A DNA stretch of 64,000 nt from Macadamia tetraphylla (taxonomy: Eukaryota; Streptophyta; Magnoliopsida; Proteales; Proteaceae): assembly GCA_022985045.1 (NCBI GenBank), contig CM040968.1, positions 15,730,896 to 15,794,895 on the forward strand. Reading direction: 5' to 3'. A program made the position numbers and the translations under genes. Each line of letters begins with the position of its first letter. Position 1 is the stretch's first letter. The notes beneath the pieces were generated by a model. That model ran no database searches and was not told the DNA's origin. It worked only from the letters and a program-made list of their open reading frames with translations. This document shows, piece by piece, positions 44,801-56,892 of the stretch.

Positions 44801-46455
44801 GGGTTGTTGATCCCCATTGGCATTACACAGCCTCAGATACATGTTGAGAAAAGGAAGAAAAAGTTGTGGTTTGTAATTGGGAACAATTACAGGTATTCTC
44901 ACAATGTATAACTAATATTTGTAAACTAAAGGAAGAAGAGAAATCGTAGAACTGACTTTTGTGCTACTCCTGCAACAACATTGCTATTCATTTTGATTTG
45001 CATATCTGAATGTTGTGCCCTTTGAAACTGTTGCCTATCATTTCAATTGTTTGATTCACACTTTTGGATATTTTTGTTAGTTGCAGTTGGTTGGCTTCTA
45101 TGCATACATATGTTTCTTAGTTTAGTTTCGAGTCTGTTTTCAATCCATGGCATAATTATTGCTCTTTAATTCTCTAAGAGCAACAAGTTAGTGAGTAATG
45201 AGGGAAGGAGGAGATGTGACCACTTAACTCATTGCAATTGCTATTTCAGTTCCTTAACTTCTCATTGCAATCGCCATTACATTGGTTTTCGCTTCATCAT
45301 CTCTCTTCTGCTTCTCATTACAATGAAATTATGGACACTATGGAGGTTCGCAGAGCGGCCACGCCACATTCTACGGTGGCGGTGAGGCTTCCAGCACAAT
45401 GGGTAAGCTTCATTGAATTCATTAGATTTGATTTTCCAGATGAAGCTTCTAAGTACTGTTAGGTTTTGGTTTGCGAATGGGTACTTTGGTGTTTAACAGC
45501 AGTGGCAGCTTGGGGACATTAACACTGCAGCTCTAAGCGGGTCCGCTCTAAGCACTGCTCTGTTCAACAATGGCTTGAAAAGAATTTGTAGAAGGAGAAA
45601 GAAGTTTCAAAATATTTTTTTGGGTTTTCCTTATTTTTATCTTCCACGAAGTTAGAACCCAAAACTTCCCCATTTTGTTTCATGTAAACCATGATGGGAA
45701 TTTTTTAATCCCATAATTGTTTATGGAAGAAAGTAGAGTGAGGTTGATATTGTGTAATGGGGTAATCGGGACTACTAGGGTACGATTCTTTGGCCAAAAA
45801 AAAAAAACCTCACTATGCTTGCTCTCTGTTATAAGTTTGGGTTTCTTAGGAATTATTCAACATGAATCTTAGTGTGTTTCGATGTGTTCCAATATATGAA
45901 TGCAAAAATTATTGTAGGACCTAAGGGGTTATTTCATTTTGGTGGTTGCTTTGTATGAATTCCTATCGTATCATAAGGGGGTGATTGCGATCTTAAGGAG
46001 AGTGACCAGTGGTATGATTTTGTCCCACCAAGTGTTCATAATTGATTTATGGAAGAAAGAATCCTAGAAGGTAGTGTTTCCTCTTCACCAGACAGTGAAA
46101 TGATTTCTTTATCTCCATGCTGTTGATGCTTCTGCATGTGCTCCCATTGGTCCCATGCTGGTTCAAGGACCATATTTGCCTTTTAGGGAACAAGATTGTA
46201 TGCACAATTGACCATGCACATAGTCGTCGGATGAAGTTGAGGAGAGGTGTACCATAGCCCCTTATCCCCATTCAACGGCTTTGTGGATGATGATACATGG
46301 TCCACAAAATCCTTTCCTTAATTAAAATTCAGAAAAAAAAATTGTTAAATGAAATATTAGATTGGTAATTTGATAGATCGAAACCTTTGAAGTATTGCAA
46401 TTTTATCTTAACTAAAGTCGGCAAGTTGAAATCTTTTCCATTAAAAAAAAAAAAT
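44801..46455. other. 3' flank of the J-like gene and intergenic sequence
   Basis: The first 150-200 bases are probably 3' UTR. An exon-like open stretch at 45333-45403 ending TGG|GTAAGC is noted, but no family is recognised. Confidence 0.35.
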
Positions 46456-46459
46456 ATCA

Positions 46460-46720
46460 GGTCTCATAAAGATCCTGATCATGCTGTGAGCGGTTATTCT
46501 CTGCAGTGAGTGCAGCATTGAATATCAGATGATCGAGAATATCTGGGCACACACCTGAGGTCATCTTGGCCATCTAATGCTCAACGCACTGCCACACTCA
46601 CTGCAGAGGATGATTTCATGCGGTGAGCGGTTATCCCCTGTAGTGAGTGCGGTAGTATGGTGAACATCGGATGGTCGAGAGGATCTAGGCACGCACCCTG
46701 ACGAGACTTACCTACTGTAC
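46460..46720. repeat. Fold-back/direct-repeat element just upstream of the FAM32A-like gene
   Basis: Three related copies of a roughly 65-75-bp unit are present: direct at about 46486-46556 (gtgagcggttattctctgca), inverted at about 46550-46617, and direct at about 46622-46694 (gtgagcggttatcccctgta). The first two form an imperfect hairpin. The ends share GTCTC / GAGAC. Probably a MITE; its end lies about 80 bases from the start codon. Confidence 0.65.
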
Positions 46721-46800
46721 TATCCGAAACCTATTTATTAAAGAATTCAAGCATACGATTCCTCTCCGGTCTTTTGGCAGGTTTAGGCGTGTAGCTCATC

Positions 46801-47151
46801 ATGTCTGATCCGTACGAGAGAGTGAAAGGAGGGAGACTGACCTTCAAAGGTGGAACTCTCGCCACTGTCAAATCCATCGACAAGAAGAAGAAGAAAAAGA
46901 AATCGAAGAAAAACCTAACCGATGAAGCTCAGGCTTCGGAAGTCCCCAACGATGGCTCTGTCGTCGACAAAGACAACGGTGAAAACGCGGGAGAGGTTTT
47001 CACCATTGATCCTGCGAAGCGATTGAAGTACGATCAGCTCTTCCCCGTCGAAGCCAAGAAGTTTGGATACGATCCCAAGTCGGTTTCAAAGTCAGTTGAA
47101 GATGCTCTAGATGATCGAGTGAAGAAGAAGGCTGATCGATATTGTAAATGA
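46801..47151 (+). CDS. Small lysine-rich protein, FAM32A-like (DUF1754)
   Basis: Complete 116-residue ORF, single exon, ATG at 46801 and TGA at 47149-47151. The N-terminus (SDPYERVKGGRLTFKGG) and the following long lysine run (about residues 28-36) resemble the FAM32A/DUF1754 family of small nuclear proteins; in animals FAM32A is linked to the spliceosome. The C-terminal half (FTIDPAKRLKYDQLFPVE, KFGYDPKS, VEDALDDRVKKKADRYCK) looks like a conserved plant form. Start chosen because the MSDPY N-terminus begins the conserved block. The upstream region holds a fold-back repeat. Family assignment moderate, coding status good. Confidence 0.72.
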   Translation: MSDPYERVKGGRLTFKGGTLATVKSIDKKKKKKKSKKNLTDEAQASEVPNDGSVVDKDNGENAGEVFTIDPAKRLKYDQLFPVEAKKFGYDPKSVSKSVEDALDDRVKKKADRYCK

Positions 47152-48660
47152 GGTGAGAGCGAATCGAATCTAGGGTTTCATGTTTGTTGTTGTCATTCAA
47201 AGAGAGAGAAATCCTTTTCTGTTGCGTCTTGATTTAGAATTTATATACATTCGTCGAATACTTTGTATTTCTAACAATTATCACTTAAAGGTGGAGATTT
47301 CATGGTCCATTGAGTGGTTGTCCTGTTTCTGTTATTGGAAATGATTAAACATGAATTGATTATGGGCTTAAGATATGAATTAGATAATATATGACGAAAT
47401 GTAACGAATTAAAAAGGATGTAAATTTAAAAGAACAACAAATGATTAAATTCTTGTTGCAGCCCTTAGGAAATTATATATGGGTTTGTTCCGTGTTATAA
47501 ATATTTAATTTTAAAGGTACTGGTGTTTGTTCTGGTGCTTGTGTTTTTGTTTGATTCTTGAATTATGATTGATATGGTACTGGTGTGTAAGCATTTGAAT
47601 CTCAAATTACTGATGTTCTTTCTAGAACTCTTCGTCTGTTACTCGTTCTATTTCATCAAAGTTCCGATACTTGTCAAAATACCTGAATACTGTTCTGCCA
47701 TTCCCATTGGCTGGGGATAAATCTTCTAATATTAAATAAAGCATGTTGATTCAACAAGTTGCTTTTTGAGAATGGCCTAGCATCAGCATGAAACAATGAA
47801 GTGGGATTTCTCTGAAGTTTTTGGCAGAAGTTTGCCAACCTAAGACAACCTTCTTTCCTTTTGGTTGACAGCAGCTATATTTCAATTTGTGTACCTATTC
47901 ATATCTGCAATTGTATTTGTGAATGTATGTGATATCCTATCTGGAGGTAAAACAAAGTCTTATAAAATACCTTAAAGAGGGGAGAAAAGAATGCCTTTTG
48001 GGGAATTACCTGATATTCTGCAAAGAGGTGAGAAAAGAATGCCTTTTGGGGAATTACCTGATATTCTGCAAAGACTTACCAGTTTATGTAATGCTTGGGC
48101 ATTCTTGATGTGGTTCTCTATCTAATGCTTTATTCTACTGAGAATAGGTGGATTATGGAACAGCTTTTGATAATCTGAATCTTATCCTAATGAGATGTTT
48201 GGATCAAATTTTAAAAGTTATGAATGCAAATTATATAAAGATTAAACTATTAATGGGAAATATTGGCCACCCAATTAACTTTTTTTTCTCTTCTTGTGTT
48301 AAAATAGTAAGACTGGGTTAAAAATAATATTTTAATGTGAGAAGTAGAATTAATAGTAAATATATGGCGAGCAAGATTCCAATTTTCAGTTTCAACCACA
48401 GTTTTGACCCTTATCAAAATCTAAATATACTGTTGAAATCTGTGGAATGGACTCGAAATTTGGTCCATTTTGCAGGTCCAGTCAAAATGGTCTTTTTGAT
48501 GGCCAATTGATGGAATTTTCCCTGAAACTTCTTGTAGTGCCTATTTAAGAAGTTCACCCAAAAAAAGATGTTTATACATGTTTGAACCATTAGATTGGTG
48601 AAAGTCCCCATGGTGTAGATTATCCCAGTCACTAGTTCCGTTCGAACCAGGCCAGGTTTG
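47152..48660. other. 3' flank and intergenic sequence
   Basis: Roughly the first 130 bases are probably 3' UTR. The rest is AT-rich without recognised genes, apart from a 48-bp tandem duplication. Confidence 0.4.
47982..48077 (+). repeat. 48-bp tandem duplication
   Basis: gagaaaagaatgccttttgg... at 47982-48029 is repeated without change at 48030-48077. Confidence 0.92.
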
Positions 48661-48689
48661 GGCTCAGTTTTCTGTTCAATCGATTCAAC

Positions 48690-49607
48690 ATTGTCTCAGC
48701 TTTGTTAGGTTATTTTTGGAAGTCTCAATTATAGTTTTATTAGGAGTTATTTCAGTTTGTGTTAATTTAGGAAGGTTGTTAAGACAATTGTTGTTTGGTA
48801 TTAAGTCATAGTTATATTAGGTAACTAGCTTGTTTTTACCATCCTATTTTGTCAGGCCTATCCTGATTGTGATTGGCAAAGTCATAGCCTATGTATATGG
48901 CTGGTTGTTGTAATCTGATTTATACGTTTGAATCAAGTTTTTTTTTTTTTTTTCTGTCCGCAAAATATTACCTGAGAAAGGTTGATCATAAGTTGTGAGA
49001 GCTGAGAGTGGGAGGCCCTAGGACTGAGATAGTCGAATATCCCACCCCTCAATTCCCATTCGATACATCACTCCCTTCCCATCTCCATCCCTATCATTCC
49101 ATCACTACCATTCCTTGATCAGAGGTCACTTTCAGTCCAAGAAACAAGTTCGATTGCTGCAGAGAATGGTTTTCCTGAAGAAGATTTCGAAGGCTGATAT
49201 CTTTCACGTCTGAAGCCTGATCAGAAAGGCCCTTTGGGGTTTTGTTATCACCCTAGGAGAGAGACTTGACCAGCATTGGGGCTCCATCTGAGGTCTGGAT
49301 CATCTTCTACATGGTTCTCTCCAAGTTTCCTTATTTAAGGTCCTGAAATCAAGAACTTCTAGATCTCCCAAACCAGCCAGCAGTTTTCCAAGATAATCTG
49401 GGTTTTTATCAGCACCATATGACCTCCACTCGATCCAGGTTTGACCCCTTTCTGAGCCTTTCATCTCCAATTGTAGGCTGCCCTAGTTTCTGCCCTATTT
49501 TGGGTTTGTTCTAAATCTGGTTTTCAGATTTCCCTATTACCGTGCTTGGTTTAATTGGAGCTTTGTGGAACATTATTGGGGGTCGTTGATTTCTCAATAC
49601 CCTTACA
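48690..49607 (+). repeat. Possible LTR remnant
   Basis: LTR-like text: a TATA-like gtatatgg region near 48893, a long T run, and an end ctcaatacccttaca at 49607 typical of plant LTRs ahead of a primer site. The start and a target duplication were not identified. Confidence 0.38.
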
Positions 49608-51480
49608 TTGGGCCAAAGTGGTAGTTTAGCTTCAAACCCTATGTTGCTGGTGTGCGCCATAGTCTACTGTATCCTAAACCTTATAAAGTTTATTCTTCAC
49701 ATAATTTAGTCCTATAATATACAAAACAATTGAAATATGCAATAAGAATGTAAAACCATAAAATTGGAAAGCATTACACAATTAACAACTTGTGAAACCA
49801 TTTAGTATTACAAATCCACAATACATTATCAGAAAATGTTATCGTAGACAACACTTTTTTTTTTTTAAATAAACGTATAATACATTATTAGGTTACAATT
49901 GTACAAATCAATACCACATGCTATTACGGGGAACCTTATAATCACAGGGCTGCCCTTGGGACTGTTGGAACTGAGCCTCAAACTCCTTAACAGCCTAATT
50001 AAATGGTCGAAATCCACCACAACAGCCTTATAGGTGGCATTATCAACATATGCAAGGTAACCTAACATAAGATATAGATCACCAGGCCATGAAGGTGCAT
50101 GTGGACCTACCGTAATTGCTTGGAGGACAGGGCTGATATGGTTGAGGGATTGGGTATGAGAAGTGATTCGGATTGTAGAGAATGACTTTCTGGTGATGGA
50201 CATAAGAAAGTGAAACAACCTTGCTGGTACAGATGCCGTAGTCACCATTTTTAAAACCTTAAATTAAAAAAACAAAATTAAATCTAACTCCATGAAGCTG
50301 TAGATCTGGATACGATAATCTAGCAGATAAAAAATTGAAGCCAACCACTATATATTTACCCTTTTTTTTTTTTTGCAAAAATTAACTGTAGGGAAAAAGG
50401 GTGTACCTCAAAGTTCGATTTTTTTAACAAATCTTGCTCAAATGCATCAAATTATCACTGTAGATGTGTTATAGTAGTCTCTAACATGTTGTTTCACCAA
50501 GATTTCTAGGTGATTTGGCCAAAGAACCCCAAAAAATAGGGGTTTTCTTGCATTGTATGCCAAAATGGCTACTCATTTCGATTGAAACTAGGATTTTATA
50601 TCAAACAAATGTAACATTTTGGTTGGTCGAAATATTGTATTCCTAGTGAGTTTCGGGAAATTTTGTTTGTTTCGAACGAAATCTCTAACATAGGCATTAG
50701 ACGAGTGGTACCACTTGGAAGCCACAAACAACTAAAGGTTTATCCTTAAGGTGTTTTTTTTCTTTATTTCTTTAAATGTTCAATTAGGGTAAATAAGTGG
50801 ATTTGTTCTGTTGATATAGAAGAGGAATAGTGATCCTTGTGATAACAGGTATTTGGTTTTCTTCACAATCCACATAGGGAGGCCTTCCTGTAGCCCTAAT
50901 ATATAGCACTTGCCACTGTGGCAGATCAGGAGGGCGCAGGTTTGTTGGGCAGGTTCTGGCCAGGGTCTTCTACTCATGTGTAGTTTTAATATTAGCGGAG
51001 TATAAGGCCCTGTATTCATATTTCAAGTTTCAATCTTAATGGAGTTGCCCATGTGCTGAAATAAGTTCTTAAAATTCTATTGAAAAAATCAATTTTTCAA
51101 AAATTGGTTGCGGATATATGCACTTTTGACAATTGGGGAAATATGCCAGTACATTCTGGGTATATGGTTAAATTCTCTCTTGAATGCCACAAGTGGCGGT
51201 CCAGATCCGTGCGCTGTTTATCCAATGGTTGGTACTGCCAAACCACCTTTCCCTGTGTCCATAGTCATGTAGGGCCTTCTTATGTGGCCATATAGGAAGG
51301 CCATCCTCAAATGTTTTCTAGACTGCAAACTCGGTAAGAAAACTACCATCTTTATTGTAGGGGAGACAGAACATTGTGGGGAGTGTCCTTGAATGTTTGG
51401 ATGTCCATTCTGTTACTTTGTCCTACCACTTAACTCTTCAAGCATTGTCCCCCATGCTCTTTACTCCAAGTTGACGTCAT
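49608..51480. other. Intergenic, unrecognised minus-strand frame
   Basis: A 127-codon open frame at 49865-50248 on the minus strand (GDLYLMLGYLAYVDNATYKA) has the look of a coding relic but matches no family I recognise. The remainder is AT-rich. Confidence 0.3.
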
Positions 51481-51481
51481 G

Positions 51482-51549
51482 TTTGTGTTGGTTTGGTGTT
51501 CCAGATGTCCAATATTTTGTGTTGGTTTGGTGTTCCAGATGTCCAATAT
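51482..51549 (+). repeat. 34-bp tandem duplication
   Basis: tttgtgttggtttggtgttc... at 51482-51515 is repeated at 51516-51549, directly against the MITE that starts at 51550. Confidence 0.88.
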
Positions 51550-52014
51550 TAGAGGTGTCAACAGGTTTGTTTGGCCTGGTTTTGGTCCGGGTTGAATCGG
51601 TTTCGGTGTGGGAATGGTGAAACCGAAACCGAACCAATAGGGAAATTTCGGTTCAGTGCGGTTTGGCTTCGGTTTCTTGTATCAGTTTGTAATTGGGTTG
51701 GTTTCGGTTTTTTGTCCGGTTTGGGTTTGATTTTCCATACAAAACCATGCAAAATTTGAATTTTAATGAATTTTGGGCTGTTTTCGGTTTCTTACCGGTT
51801 TGATTTTGGTTTCGGTCCAGTTTTTTAGTTGGTTCCGGGTCCAATCGGTTTCCAGTGCGGTTCGGTTTGTTATGGGGTTTACAACTTACAATGCCAAACC
51901 GGATCCGGCCCAATAAGCCTTCGGTTCGGTTTGGTCTAGGTTCAATCGGCTCGGTCTGGGCGGTTTTACTAGTTCCGGTTACAGCTTCAATTTTTTTCAG
52001 TGCCTAGCTAACAT
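51542..52014. mobile_element. hAT-type MITE, TAAGGGTGTCAAT family, copy 2
   Basis: Starts tagaggtgtcaac at 51550 and probably ends tgccta at 52006. The interior is rich in cggtttcggttt-type units as in copy 1. Flanks tccaatat and gctaacat agree at 5 of 8. The right end is less certain than the left. Confidence 0.5.
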
Positions 52015-52319
52015 TAGCCGTGGATTCCTACGCAGATATTCTATGAATAGCAGTCTATTATATACCTACATATGTACGGACGTACCCTTGCATGATTATT
52101 TGGAAACTAGTACAAAAATATCTGTAGTACTCAAGGATTAAAGCTGTCATATGAAAGAAGTCAAAAAATTGAGCAGCTGCAAAATTGTCCAGTGGAGGAA
52201 AAGGTTGGTATGTATTCATCATGGTGATCATACATGCATGGTGAATAATAGTTTGTTATCTGGCAACTTTTACTAGGGGTTGGCACTATTTCTTTTGATT
52301 GTTCAGGTTGAATTGGGTG

Positions 52320-52620
52320 ATCCCAAAGTTAATGAATTCCAGTTGAGTTGGTGCTCCTTTTGGAAAGGAGCGAGCTTGTATGTTGGTAGTTAGTGGTGGG
52401 GCTGTGTACTTCAGGAAGACAGAAATGACAGGATATTTGGGACCGGAGGAGGCCTTTTAGACTATAGAGAGTTCATCAACCTGTTATCTGTCAAAGCAGC
52501 ACATTGGGAGCAGTTCATGGATATCTTCCGTGATATTCACATTGGAGATTGCTCCTCTGCCTTTAGCCCTCTGATTATTCATCTGAGCCTCCTGTAACAA
52601 ATTCCATCAAGCAAGCTGAG
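52320..52620 (+). mobile_element. L1-type LINE relic
   Basis: The plus-strand frame QEDRNDRIFGTGGG and the helix-like stretch after it (about 52410-52540) match the tail of L1 ORF2 after the zinc-binding segment. Stops surround it. Confidence 0.5.
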
Positions 52621-53189
52621 ATTTTATGGTTTGCTTGTGCACACGTGCTCAGCTGGTCTATGGAGTCATTTTTTTTAGAAACTGCTAAGCATAGATCTTA
52701 TGGCACACCAGGGCCTTATGGGAGGAGTTAGTCAATAGTGGGCTAGTGGCATTTGGGGCTCCCATGTCCAGCCTAGGAAAGCCAAACCTAGGTACCAGAA
52801 CTTGATAGCCGGGTGAACCTTGGGGAGAGACTATTTAAGTTGGCATCCCAGACCTATCTTCTTGCTTCCTCCATGAATTCCGGATTCTCTGGGAGGCATA
52901 TCTTGGCAAACTGGAAACTATATGATTTTTTCACTGGGGAGGGAGGGAGTTGGGAAGGGTTTGTATCCTATTGTTTGGCTACCTGGGTTCTTATCAGATG
53001 TATATTCTCTTTCCTATTTTATGAAAATTTTTATATGATTAAATGAGTAGAAAACTGACTGATCATGGTCTACCATATTCTGCTGCCATGTCACCTTGTA
53101 TATTATCTTACATATTCTGCTGGAAGGAAGCTTACATAGGGGTTGTTCCTTTATAATGAATGATTACTTGTAATGCAACTTCTGTAAAA
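52621..53189. other. Intergenic, nothing recognised
   Basis: A plus-strand open frame at 52813-53046 is noted without a family. It may be more L1 tail. Confidence 0.3.
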
Positions 53190-54435
53190 TTAGGGCACAT
53201 TTGATAACGTTTTGTTTCAGGCGTTTCTGTGTTTTTCTGTTCCCAGAAACGGAGAAATGGGTAAAATACCGTTTGACAAACTCGTTCCGTTTCTCCTATT
53301 TTCAGAAATAGAAATCAAAATTTATGTTGTTTCGTCGGTTCCAGAAAGAAGTGAAGGCCAGAATTTTGGAGCAGTACTCACGCCTTTCTTCTCAACCTCA
53401 AATGACTCCACTGGTCTGCAACTCGAGTTGCAGCAGTACCTCCGTCTGAGAAAACCAAATCCTCCGTGGAACCCTAGGCCCTTGCCCTTTGCTCCATTCT
53501 TCTCCATTTCCGTTTCTAGTGGCCTGCGACCAAGGGCGAGCATCAATACCCCTGCTCCCTTCCTCTTCTCTGTTTCTCTTCCCATCGCTTGTTGAAAACC
53601 CAGTCGAGGGAGATTGCAATGGTGGGAGGGCGATTGCAATGGCGAGAGGCAACATCTCCCTATTTCTTCTCCTACGTTCGGCCAGCCGCTACTCTTCTAT
53701 GTAAGTATTTTCTGAATGAAATGGATGCATAACTCACTCTCTCTCTCTGTAATTTTTTCTTCCATCACTGTTAAACAAGCAATCCAGTTGGAGATTAAGG
53801 ACAGGTTGACATTGCATACTGATGAGGCATTTTAATTGCTTCTATTCTTCCCTCTTTTGGCCTTTACTTCAAGTCTTTTTAGTCATTAAGAGCAGCAGTA
53901 CCTCCATCTGAGAAAACCAAATCCTCCGTGGAACCCTAGGCCCTTTGCTCAAGTTGGAGACTAGGTTCCTTTCTTCCTCTCTTTCTTCTGCCATATCCCT
54001 TTATTTCTTAGTTTCGTGGGTCTCTTTGGAGATATATGGAGGAGAATCGGTTGTTTCAGTATAGGCGATAAGCACAGCGATAATTCGAGGGCTTCGAGAG
54101 AAGGATAGACGAGGTGAACTAAAACCCTAGAAGGAGACCAGCCACTGAATTTAGCGAAGAATTCAAGATAAGAGATAGAGGAAAGAAGAAGAGAAAAGAT
54201 GAGATTGAGATATGGTGGCATGACCAGAAGAAGAAGAAGACAAATGGATCCACCCAGCTTCGGATAAGGATTTCAGGGACAAGAGGTAGATATTTTTTTA
54301 AATAAAATTTCTGTAAGAAACGTTTTCAGAAACAACTGTTATCAAACACCCAGAAATCTGTTTCTGAGAAGTGAATTTATGTTTCTACTGTTTCTGGGCA
54401 CAGAAATGGCAGAAACATTGTCAAACGGGCCCTTA
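53190..54435. mobile_element. TIR element with exon-like cargo, GGGCCC family, copy 3
   Basis: 53193-54432 (1240 bp) has ends gggcacatttgataacg and the complement of gggcccgtttgacaatg, flanked by TTA on both sides. The interior is unusually GC-rich and gene-like. A plus-strand segment at 53639-53701 reads MARGNISLFLLLRSASRYSS and runs into a GTAAGT donor, resembling a targeting-peptide first exon. An internal duplicate of about 55 bp occurs at 53430-53492 and 53892-53950. No transposase. Confidence 0.72.
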
Positions 54436-56543
54436 GTTGTTTGAAAAGGCAATGCGAAGATTAAAACGTGAAAAAAACAGGACCATGTGTGGCACATAGA
54501 ATTGAGAAGCTGCGATGTGATGTCTTATGGAATGGTATGGAAGATGTCTGCATATACCACTTACTGGATTTGAATAGAGAAAGTCAGGCAAAGGAAATTG
54601 AGGCTTGGGGTTGAAGGAAGGTAGTTAGGCTCATGAATGTTGTGATTACTGGAAATTTGTAATGGAGGTGCGACTGGAAGTGGGGGGAAAAGGTTATAGA
54701 GGTTTAGGATTGAGGCAGCCTGTGGGGGTTGATTACTCTATTTAAGTATGTGTCTGAGGGGTTGGGGTGGATGAGGTCAGTGGTTGTCTCATATGGCTGC
54801 TGGTCTGGTATGTAGTGGGACTAGGGGTGGATCAGTTTTTGGTGTGATGTGGAGAGGATTCCCTCAGTGGTCAGTTTCCAGAACTATGTTCTATCAGCCC
54901 AGATAAGGAGGCTTAGGTGAAGGACCTATTCTGAGTAGAGTTGTTGAAGCGTATGGCTTTTGCAAATGTGATGGAGCCTTAATGAGCGGAGATGGCTTTA
55001 ATGGTGGAAATGCGGCTGCACCAGACGAATGAGTCTGGAGAAGAGAATGATGTAACACTCTGGAGCTTGAGCACTGCAGGCTGATTTTTTTTCAGTGTTG
55101 CTTTGCGCTTTGTTATACGTTGGAAGCAACCTTTACTATGGAACTCATGTAGAACTCTATTCTGTCACCTCAAATAAAACTCACTGCATGGACAGCAGGG
55201 ATGGATAAAATTTTAGCAGTTGATCACATGATTGGTAGGAGTGGAACCTGTCAATCTGACTGTACAAGCATGAATCTGTCAACAGTTTAGTTGTACAAAG
55301 TAGTTTTACGAAGGAAGTTCTGCTACTGGTTGACATGCATTGGCCAATCCCTACATCTGTGGTGAGCTATTGTAACACTAAAAGCAATATCAAAGGTGAT
55401 GTTAGCCATATTTTTGGGCATCTGGTTGACTAGAAATTTGGAAATTTTAAAGACCAAGTCTGGTCTCTTGGTTCTGTAATGTGAGTGACGAAGTGGCCTT
55501 GGTTGAGGTGAATATCTTATTATGACAATTTAGGTTGATTAACTTTTTCTGAAATGACTGGAGGAAATTGGAACTTTCTGTTGCTGATTCTGTTTTTTGG
55601 AGGGGGGGGGGTAGGCTAGGGTGATATGTTAATCATGGTGGACTGTCATATACTCCACCGATATTCCTGATGTCTTGATACAACAGTACACTTTAGAAAA
55701 ATAAATTCTATACATAAACCTTTACATTTTAGTTTTCTTTTTTTGCTTCTCGGTCGTGCAGCATGCTGAAAGAATGTCGATGCTCATATTAAACCTAAAT
55801 TCTTTATATAAGGTACCTTTATGTCTTTTTGTTGATCAACTATGCCTGCTGAAATTAGAGCAATATGGTTGATTAAATTTTGATCAGCAAACAGAACCCA
55901 AGGAATTTAGACGTCATTGGTGGAAATATTGTATTTTTTCCATCAATGTTCACCCCTTCCTGTCCACCCCCTCGACACAAACCCCCAACCCCACCCCCCC
56001 CCCCCAAAAAAAAAAAAATGCCCTTTTTTTAGAACATGTGATCACATTTTTTTCCCCTTCACATCTCACAGTGGTATATGAAAGTAATAGGGTGGGCAAA
56101 GAATAGGTCCTTGCAAATACATATTCATCCTGTCAACTTTGTGAATCTCTTATCTGCTTCTGTTCCCACCCAACTCATCATTTTTATTCCAGGGGAGCTT
56201 AATGGAGCAGTGTGACTTGATTACTGGGGCGTGAGGTTCTCACAGACTTCAGCGGAGGCTTCTTATCTATATAGGTGGCTGTTACTCAGAATACTCGGCC
56301 AAACTAGTGTTTCAAATTTTAAGTAGACTACCAGTTTGTAAAGTAGCTGTATTGTCAATTTGTATACCAAATGAAGTGGTGGTAATATCAGGCTTGATCA
56401 TCTCTTACAGTCCTTTTATCCTATCTCTCTCTCTTCTCTCTCTCTCTCTCTTCTGATACAGCTAAGATCATGGCAGCGTCAAACTTTATTTTTTTTGTAT
56501 GATGATAAAGGAAAGCTGCAATGGCATATGAGCCGTGGATTAT
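54436..56543. other. Intergenic, no supported gene
   Basis: Low-complexity tracts at 55600-55612 (G) and 55991-56019 (C then A), and a CT-rich tract at 56425-56452. An exon-sized segment at 55762-55817 lies between an AG and a GT but is not recognised. Confidence 0.35.
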
Positions 56544-56892
56544 TAAGGGCCCGTTTGGTATCGTTCTAAAAAAACGTTTCTGGAGTTTTTCGTTCTATTG
56601 GAACGAAAAAACGGAATCTTCTGTTTGGTGTACTTATGGTCCGTTTCTGTTTTTTTGGAACAAAAAGTGAAAAAAAAACTGAAAAAACGAGATTGGACAT
56701 TTTGGAGTTCCGTCTTCCCAGTTTCGTTCCATTTTACAAAAAAAAAAAAAAAAAAACTTTCCCGATAAAAATCTGAAATTTTAAAACACCATTTTTTCTT
56801 TTAAAAACTGCGTTTTGACATAGAAACTGAAATTTTTGTTTTTGAAACGAAACGGCGTTTCTGGAACAGAAACGATACCAAACGGGCTCTTG
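56544..56892. mobile_element. TIR MITE, GGGCCC family, copy 4
   Basis: 56547-56889 (343 bp) has ends gggcccgtttggtatcgtt and the complement of gagcccgtttggtatcgtt, one mismatch in 19. TAA precedes it; the 3-base duplication on the right has diverged. No ORF. Confidence 0.75.

Noticed and set aside
49865..50248. 127-codon minus-strand frame as a gene
   Set aside because: No recognisable family, promoter or splice structure; kept only as a note in the intergenic entry.
51558..51913. Asn/Lys/Pro-rich frames on the minus strand
   Set aside because: They arise from the ggtttcggttt-type units of the hAT MITE and are not proteins.
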